From Ephydatia muelleri (Eukaryota > Porifera > Demospongiae > Spongillida > Spongillidae), in NCBI GenBank assembly GCA_013339895.1, contig JABACO010000010.1, positions 5,965,445 through 6,029,444 of the forward strand: DNA of 64,000 nucleotides, written 5' to 3'. Position 1 is the stretch's first letter, and each line of letters opens with the position of its first letter. The position numbers and the translations under genes were made by a program. Positions 57,308 to 64,000 of this stretch are shown here, piece by piece. The notes under the pieces were generated by a model that had not been told where the DNA came from, searched no databases, and saw nothing but the letters and a program-made list of their open reading frames with translations.

Positions 57308-60140
57308 GTTGTACGGGCCTATTGTCACCAAATGGTGACAATAAGGCATACCTTTTCATTACTATTTATACTATGAATTTGGAAAATGTTGAGTTCTTTG
57401 TACTTATAATTTTCAACACATACAAGATGATCTTTTAGTACTGCAAAAATTGAGGCAGTATCTATTTCCAATCAAACACAGTAGATAAACAAAGTTAAAC
57501 TTGATGGAAAAAAAAAGTTGAAATCTTCCTATCAGTAATGCTTATAATGAAGTATCTCTATTGATTGAAATTTTGAAGCTATATGCCACATAACGGTTAG
57601 AAAATTTACTCGGTTTGGCAGCTTGGAAACCTATTTTATTTCATCTGACTATATTATGAACACAGGAACAATCAAGACAAATTTACATGTTCCAAGCTGT
57701 GCATAGATAAAAAATTCATACCCCAACATAAACAATTCATAGCCCACAACCTAATTGGGAATTTAATTCATTTAATCGAAATACTCATATTACGGTCAAA
57801 CAGCCCTTGCCAAAGGAATGTCGAAGCAAGACATTAGAGTTGGTCATTCTGTATGGGTTTATGCCAAAATTTTTGACAGCGACAGAGAGGTGGAAAAATG
57901 GAGTGAGAGAAACTTTGGAGCTCGTGGGGGGAACACTATGCTGTTAGGAAAAGTCAAAGAAATGATTAGTTCCACCGATTTTGTTGTCTATTTTCCTTAT
58001 GACAGTACAGAAATGGAAGTCGGCAAGAAACATATTCATGTACTAACTGACAGCTATGAGATATGGCAGAGGCATTTTGTGCGTAAGATACCGAAAGGTC
58101 AGAGGTCACGTGCGGAAGCGGCAGTAAGCAGCGGAACTGATTCAGGCAGCGACGATGAGATCGAACAGGAAGAAGGAGAAGAGCAGGAAGAAATGGATAG
58201 TTCTAACCCCATAACCTCTGCTAGTAACGTTCTACCTTGGGTTTTTGGGCCAATACTTGAAGACCCCCGCTCGGTGATGTACCCCAGTATCAAGCCAAAA
58301 CTTCGGTGTGGTGAGCTTCAGTATAACGACAGCTCAGTTGATACCTCACTGATTTGGATTTTATTTACAAAATACTTTCCTATTGCTTTTGCCGAAGAGT
58401 GCATCATTCCTCAGACAAATTTGGCAGCTGAGCTTGATGACGAGTGGACAAGTCCGTTAACCATTGGTGAATTTCTGACTTTTCTTGGAGCTATTTGCTT
58501 TATGATATGCTACCCTTTGGGTGGTAGTCGTCGTCGTTATTGGCATTGGATGGGTGATGAAATATTTCCTGCAGCTAATTTAGGACGGTTTATCCAGTGG
58601 AGAAGGTTTGAACTGATTTGTAAGTATCTAACTCTTGGAAACAATGGACTACCAAATGATAAGCTGCGGTACTGGCGTGAATGGTTATTGGCTGTTAAAA
58701 CATGTTTTCAGTGTGCCTTGATACCTGGTCGCAACATTATTTTGGATGAATCAATGATCAGAAACAAGAATTTTAAAGCAGCTGATTGTGTTATATACAT
58801 TAGGCGAAAGCCTGAACCTTGGGGACACGAGTTATGGACTGTTGTAGATAAGGAAAGTGGCATTTGTACTAATTTTGAATTAAATGAGGGAAAAGAGATT
58901 ACCCGACAGCTGAAATACTTTGCAGAGTTTGGGGCTACAACTGCTACTACTCTTCGTTTATTGGAACCCTACTTTGAAAGTCATCGCCTTGTGTTCATAG
59001 ATTCGTGGTTTCAATCTGTAAAAACTGCAACTGAATTGAAGAGACGAGGGTTAGACAGCCTTGGTGTTGTGAAGACTGCCCACAAAAACTACCCCCGAGA
59101 AGATCTCGAGGCTAGGTGCATGAATGAGGCTGGTGCAGTAGCTTCTGCACATGTCAATATCCTTGATGATAATGTAGTTCTTCATGCTGTTCAGTGGAGG
59201 TCAAGCTCTCACCATAAGTTAACTCTTCTTTCAACTGCAAGCTCTAGTGCCCCTGCAGGGACACCTTATATTAGACCATGTGGGAAAGAAATACCAAGAC
59301 CTGATATTGTAGAATTATGGTATGATTCATATGGAGCAGTTGATGCTTTTAATAATTGTAAAGTAGGTGGTGGTAAGAATGGCTGGGAACATCACTTAAA
59401 AGTTCAAGAACGTCCTAATCTTCCTCTATTTTCTGGAATGATGTCACTTATAGATGCAAATATATATCGAAGCATGGCATACTTCTTTCCACAGGCACAT
59501 AGTAAAACTACCCATGTAGAAATGCGTCAAATGCTTGTCAAAGCACTTCTAATGAATCCATTGACTGTTGTGCTACCAGAAAAAAGGACATTTTCTCAAT
59601 CTACTGAGCACAGACCAGCATTTTTCGGTCATGATAAAAGGAAGCGCTGTGTAATGTGTTCACGCAAAGGTCTTGAAAGAGAGACGAGCTTGTCTGATAT
59701 GTACTGTACTTATTGTGGTGTTGACGCTGGTACATTTTGTCGGCATTCAAGTGGTCGCAAATGCTGGGAAGAGCATATTAATAATGGGATTCCATCAAGG
59801 AAACGCAGAAAATGACTAGAAATGTTGAATCTACTTTGTTAAAAACAACAGTTGTTTTTGTGCACCTACCTTGTGGTAGCCTTGATAAAACAGTGAATAA
59901 TGTATTCCCTCATTATACTTTTCCAACTTTTTCCTTCACTTTGATTTAATATACTATTCATGCCTTTGCATCAGTTAAAAAAAATTTGTATACTTGTGTT
60001 GTCCAATCATTCTTCTACTGTTTTGTTCCAGTTTTTACTTAACATTTGCTTGTTTCATAAAGCTATATATCATTAAACTTAGTGTCACCATTTGGTGACA
60101 CTACCTTTCTTATTGTCACCAAATGGTGACACTATACAAC
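57308..60140 (+). mobile_element. piggyBac transposon, apparently intact
   Basis: 2833 bp flanked by TTAA (57304-57307 and 60141-60144), the piggyBac target. The inverted ends read GTTGTA, then GTCACC, then TTTGGTGACAATAAG. Each holds the palindrome GTCACCAAATGGTGAC, and the right end has a second palindrome (GTGTCACC...GGTGACAC) 28 bp further in. It encodes a full-length transposase. Intact frame, ends and target duplication suggest a young, possibly still mobile copy. Confidence 0.93.
57818..59815 (+). CDS. piggyBac transposase
   Basis: 665 residues, uninterrupted, in the usual 550-700 range. The N-terminus is acidic, with a Glu-rich stretch near residues 110-130. A DDE_Tnp_1_7-type core follows: GEFLTFLGAICFM, GRFIQWRRFELICKYL, then catalytic Asp 310 (IILDESM), Asp 395 (VFIDSWF) and Asp 509 (GAVDAFN) by position. 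The C-terminus has a Cys-rich finger (CVMC...CTYC...C..H...C) and a basic tail KRKRRK-like that could be a nuclear signal. It cuts and pastes the element at TTAA. The start was chosen as the first ATG in frame, 510 bp inside the left end; no intron is needed. Confidence 0.93.
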   Translation: MSKQDIRVGHSVWVYAKIFDSDREVEKWSERNFGARGGNTMLLGKVKEMISSTDFVVYFPYDSTEMEVGKKHIHVLTDSYEIWQRHFVRKIPKGQRSRAEAAVSSGTDSGSDDEIEQEEGEEQEEMDSSNPITSASNVLPWVFGPILEDPRSVMYPSIKPKLRCGELQYNDSSVDTSLIWILFTKYFPIAFAEECIIPQTNLAAELDDEWTSPLTIGEFLTFLGAICFMICYPLGGSRRRYWHWMGDEIFPAANLGRFIQWRRFELICKYLTLGNNGLPNDKLRYWREWLLAVKTCFQCALIPGRNIILDESMIRNKNFKAADCVIYIRRKPEPWGHELWTVVDKESGICTNFELNEGKEITRQLKYFAEFGATTATTLRLLEPYFESHRLVFIDSWFQSVKTATELKRRGLDSLGVVKTAHKNYPREDLEARCMNEAGAVASAHVNILDDNVVLHAVQWRSSSHHKLTLLSTASSSAPAGTPYIRPCGKEIPRPDIVELWYDSYGAVDAFNNCKVGGGKNGWEHHLKVQERPNLPLFSGMMSLIDANIYRSMAYFFPQAHSKTTHVEMRQMLVKALLMNPLTVVLPEKRTFSQSTEHRPAFFGHDKRKRCVMCSRKGLERETSLSDMYCTYCGVDAGTFCRHSSGRKCWEEHINNGIPSRKRRK

Positions 60141-61706
60141 TTAACAAGCAGTACATTACACGTCTCCAGTTGGTACTATGAGTGGCCATGAGAATTACTA
60201 TACAATTGGATCAGGATGGTAGTGGAATTATTAAGAAGGCGCCGTGTTGTAACATAGTGACTGTCCTCTTTGAATGAGTCAAATTGTCATTCTATTACAG
60301 CATACTGTACATATACATCCATCAACGCTACCTAGCCTACTGTCATGCATTGAGAAGGTGTTAAGTTAATAGTCCCCTCTGATTATCTCATAACAAATAC
60401 TACCAGTGCCAATTACCTTAGTAATGATTACCATTAGCAGATGACACAAGACAAGCTGCTCTGACAGAATGTTGGATTCTATGCAACATATGCACACATG
60501 AACACTCAATAGGAGTGGCACAATGGTGATATCAAATACTTTTCAGAATAGCAATATATGTTCATCCTATGTTCAGATTTTAAAAGCTAAAGCAAGGTTT
60601 GTATCAAATAATTTTGATGTAGCTGCCCACATCAGAGTACACTCTAAATGAAGAATTGAACATACCACAGACATCATTTGAAGTATCCTTGATGCTAGTT
60701 CTACTCAAATATCTAAAATCGCCCACAGGTGCAAATAGGTAGTAACCAAAAACCATAATTTTTCATATGGTTAACCCTTTAACTCCTCATATCCCTGCAT
60801 GCTCATGACTCCCGATATACTGGACTATGCAATACACTAACTCTGAAAACACTCACTACTTGCAAAAATGTGTTTTGAAATCTGTCATTAATTTGCTTAT
60901 TCTACATCATCATGTGCAATTCAGCGCAAGTGTAAAGTGCGTGCTTGTAAGTGTACATTTCATACACAAATTATATTTAGTTTCATTGATTTCTATCAGC
61001 AGTAACCAATACATTGGAGTGACCAAGCCTGAGATTAAATAAAACATGTTCACTTCTTTGGCCTTTATACTTACACTTCTCAAAATTTACAAATTATGTT
61101 TTTTTTTCTCCATTGTTTTGGATACTCTAACACAGATATCAGTAAGATCCAACATGGAAGCAAGAATGTACAACTTCTAAATTTCTATTTTGATCCAAAG
61201 TAAGGCTTAACAGTGTGCTGCCTTGTGACAATATCATTGTGCAGAGCTATGTAAATAAATGTACACAACAGTGCATAAATAGTTAATCTGTACAGCTGTG
61301 TATGTACATGTATGTGCACCAATACATGTATATTCATCTTCTCTACTAATTAACATTGCAAAAACCAAAGTTTTGTAATGTACACATTAAATGGCCCTGT
61401 GTCAGTACATGAGCCATCTTTGTATAAAAATATGCACTTGAAATCTCGATGGATACTGCACACAAGATCTCGTGCAAATCATAATCATTCAAAGTGATAC
61501 ACCATACATAATGAAGGGAAAAGAGTAATAACACTTCAAATTCTAGTGATAAAATGGAAAGGAACTTTGGGATTACTATAAATCTATATAATTTCTATTG
61601 CACTCATCTAACATAAAATTTACAGCATTTCATCACACTGTAGCTTGATAAACTACATTGCACAAATTCCAATTGCATTATTGTATAAATCATACCACAA
61701 TAGTGC

Positions 61707-62129
61707 ATGGATATCTGTGTCTATAACAACATAAGAATTATTCTACAATCATCTGCAAAATTGATTGTTAGTGTCATTTATAAGAGTAGAGAACTACGGT
61801 GTGAATTTTCTGACAACAGCAACGAGGTCCGTGAAGAAAACAATGTGACAGGATCTGATAAAATCATTCATTCATCATCTTATTTCCTGGCGGACGTGAC
61901 TGGAGGTGATGTGATAGGGAAGAAACGAATTGTCAGGGAGAAAGGTTCAAATGCATTTAAATCAATTGCACTACTGCGGTATTTTAACTTATATGAAAGG
62001 AACACTGGTACGAATAAAGATACTCCAAAACACAGAATTGAACAATCAAAGGTCAGTTATTTGCTACTACTTTTATTTAGTTATTACAATATTGCAATAG
62101 GTTACAGAACTTCATTAATTTCAATATAA
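61707..62129 (+). CDS. 140-codon ORF, partner of 19082-19525
   Basis: Same frame and ending as the copy 1 ORF (SSSYFLADVTGGDVIGKKR, ALLRYFNLYERNTGTNKD, and a hydrophobic tail). The first 20 codons differ because of small indels, and nine codons are missing in frame (KRSTGYKVDFISN in copy 1). A donor-like AAAG then GTCAGT at about 62048 is conserved. Unknown function; might be an exon of a gene or chance. Confidence 0.3.
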   Translation: MDICVYNNIRIILQSSAKLIVSVIYKSRELRCEFSDNSNEVREENNVTGSDKIIHSSSYFLADVTGGDVIGKKRIVREKGSNAFKSIALLRYFNLYERNTGTNKDTPKHRIEQSKVSYLLLLLFSYYNIAIGYRTSLISI

Positions 62130-63632
62130 AATAGCCAAAAAAAAAGATTATGGTCCCAGTTTAATTTTCTATTTATACAATCCCTCGTTAGATTTGAAAT
62201 GCTCAATTCAGTATAGCTCGAATTATTGGAATCTTGATTCGGTTTTGAGCTTATTAACTACGTTCAATTTTCTCTCTTAATATATTCCACCTCTGGTATT
62301 TTACCAAATTCTATTTTGTTTTGTAAAAGACTAGTTACTTGGTATTGTTATTTCGTTTTTAAATTAATTGTTGCATTTTAATGAAATGTAGCACTGATTC
62401 CGTAACCAAGCTACTACATGTATGTGTACACACAACACTGACTTTCCGCGATATATGTAACGATTAGACTACCGCAAAGGTGTGAGAAAGTAAGTGTTAG
62501 AATTCGGAATTACTCTGCGAATTTGTAGGGTACACGTTCAATTGAGAACCACAAAACTGCAGGAGTTAAAGAATGAAATTTCACGTAGAAGCGTGTAGCT
62601 CTAACGAATGAAAATTGATTTAGGCAGGTCACTATTTATAACAGTATGCAGTAAATATATGTTTGCAACAGAGGATATAGTTTTCTGAAGCAGTGGTGGA
62701 TGTAGGAACAGCTATTTAGCCAGCTTTGTTAATATCAGTGCTTCATATTCACCACCACACAACACGTGTCATGTCGTAATGTAATAGAGAATGTTGCAAA
62801 GCAGCAGGGAGAATGTAATTATCGTTGTAGTCACAGCATAGCTTGTGTACTTTGTGCAAACTAAATAGCTAGATTAAATATATCCACATTCCGACGCTAG
62901 CACACGGAATTTTGGTGTTAGTGATGCGGGGTTAACGTTAGTGACGTGACTTAATTATCTCTATTACATTACGTCATAGGGTGACATTGATTTATGGAAA
63001 TATTTATGCACATCACCGATGGGGCGTTTCTTTTTCTATTCAGCCGCTGAAGGCAAGAAAAACAGTTAGATAAAGATTACGTAATAGCAATTATTTCACA
63101 TAAATCTGGGCTGCATGGCTTTAAATTTGTATCATGATACATGTACATATCATAATAGCACAGTGACAAGCTGTGACAGAAACACAGATATATAACAAAT
63201 ATTATAATCATATTCTATAATATGTATGTTATATTGTGAACATGGTGGTTTAATAGCAAAAATACTTTTCATATGTATTATTCAATATTGCTCAATATAC
63301 TATATGCATCATTTCAGATAGCATTTACAGTAATAGAGTCCTTCTCAAGTAATGCAGTCATGTTAACTAAAATTTATCATGTACCGGAAATGAATGAGAT
63401 AGGTCATAATCATTCTTTTTAGTTGATAGGAAAGATGTTCTTCTACATGATAATTCTGGCACTACCATCTGGCATCAGTAAGTGTACATGGTAACTTTAC
63501 TAACCACTTGTGTTTCGCATATCTGTTACTGTGCATCCTAAACAGTGTCGTAACTGCAATGTTCACTAATATATTTGTAATTCTGATAATCATCCTTTAA
63601 TATTTATCATCCGATTTTCACTCAATCTGCGC

Positions 63633-64000
63633 ATAGATTAATAACCTTACGGAACGGGATTGGAAACACAATACATTGTCAATCGATCAACATCGTTTCG
63701 CTCTCGTATGACGTAATTGATAACGTGCTTTCTAGAGATGGACATGAAGAACGTAAGACTTTGATCGCGATGACAGTTTGTTGTTACAAAATGATCATCC
63801 AGATGTCAATGTCAATGGAGACAGTCAGGGTAGTGCATTGGCGATGTTGCCTTTCACACTTAAGCTTCTTTGACAACCTCCCTTGTCGAAACATTTCCTA
63901 AATAAAAATAAAATTATAATTTTTTGCTCGCATATCGAGGGCTGTCAGTTAGCAATCACTAAGTAAAGAGACTTTCCAATCCTTCCACGCACCCCATCCA
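63633..64000. other. Right edge, nothing recognised
   Basis: AT-rich sequence beyond the end of the duplication. Only short frames are present and I see no feature. Confidence 0.4.

Larger units (their letters stand above)
48250..63632 (+). repeat. Segmental duplication, copy 2
   Basis: Direct-orientation partner of 13140-27210. It carries four private insertions: an inverted repeat block (48580-49290), the 3.4-kb element (52381-55779), the 798-bp palindrome (55789-56586) and the piggyBac element (57308-60140). It lacks the LINE tail and the Ngaro element of copy 1. The two copies end at the same point, AATCTGCGC. Confidence 0.85.

Overview
The window is nuclear DNA from an animal, most likely a marine invertebrate and best guess a sponge. 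Evidence for this is an Ig-FN3-transmembrane receptor gene with very short introns (52 to about 180 bp, apart from one that holds a transposon), the frequent palindrome TACATGTA, metazoan-type LINE, Penelope, hAT, piggyBac and tyrosine-recombinase elements, and many micro- and minisatellites. No rRNA, tRNA, CRISPR or prokaryotic operon structure was seen. The species assignment is inference.

Layout. 0-6.4 kb: a 268-bp hairpin MITE, then diverged tandem copies of exon/intron units that look like part of a minus-strand gene, with a LINE endonuclease relic among them. 6.4-13.1 kb: poly-C/poly-G tracts, a broken Ulp1/C48-like protease gene, several MITEs, two large CA-rich arrays and two oppositely oriented fragments of one LINE family. 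13.1-27.2 kb: copy 1 of a segmental duplication, holding a LINE tail and a young, nearly whole Ngaro/DIRS-type element (20957-27161) that is itself split by a 1.1-kb hAT-type element. 27.2-34 kb: MITEs, a hAT transposase relic, and the best host gene, a seven-exon Ig/FN3/TM receptor end (30873-33224), with a converging minus-strand last exon. 34-40.5 kb: a LINE 3' half, hairpin MITEs, a Penelope fragment, a GTAT microsatellite and a 20-bp minisatellite present in both orientations. 40.8-42.1 kb: a three-exon fragment of an uncharacterised animal gene family, apparently broken. 42-48 kb: MITE and Penelope relics, a possible signal-peptide exon and a GAGT array. 48.25-63.63 kb: copy 2 of the segmental duplication, carrying a 3.4-kb long-TIR element with a nested MITE, a 798-bp palindromic element, and an apparently intact piggyBac transposon (57308-60140, 665-aa transposase).

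The most informative structure is the pair of duplicated segments. Stripped of insertions they share about 8 kb of core at a few percent divergence, and they act as before/after pictures of each other. Copy 2 at about 63,589 is the unoccupied site of the Ngaro element in copy 1. Copy 1 at about 17,190 is the unoccupied site of the 3.4-kb and 798-bp elements in copy 2. The pair may be a true duplication or two haplotypes joined in assembly; sequence alone cannot decide.

No clearly new biological system was found. The parts closest to undescribed are the recurrent long-hairpin element family (family B below), the paired 147/140-aa ORFs kept in both duplicate copies, and the tandem minus-strand exon units at 0.8-6.3 kb. 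All comparisons were made by eye; no alignment or database search was run.
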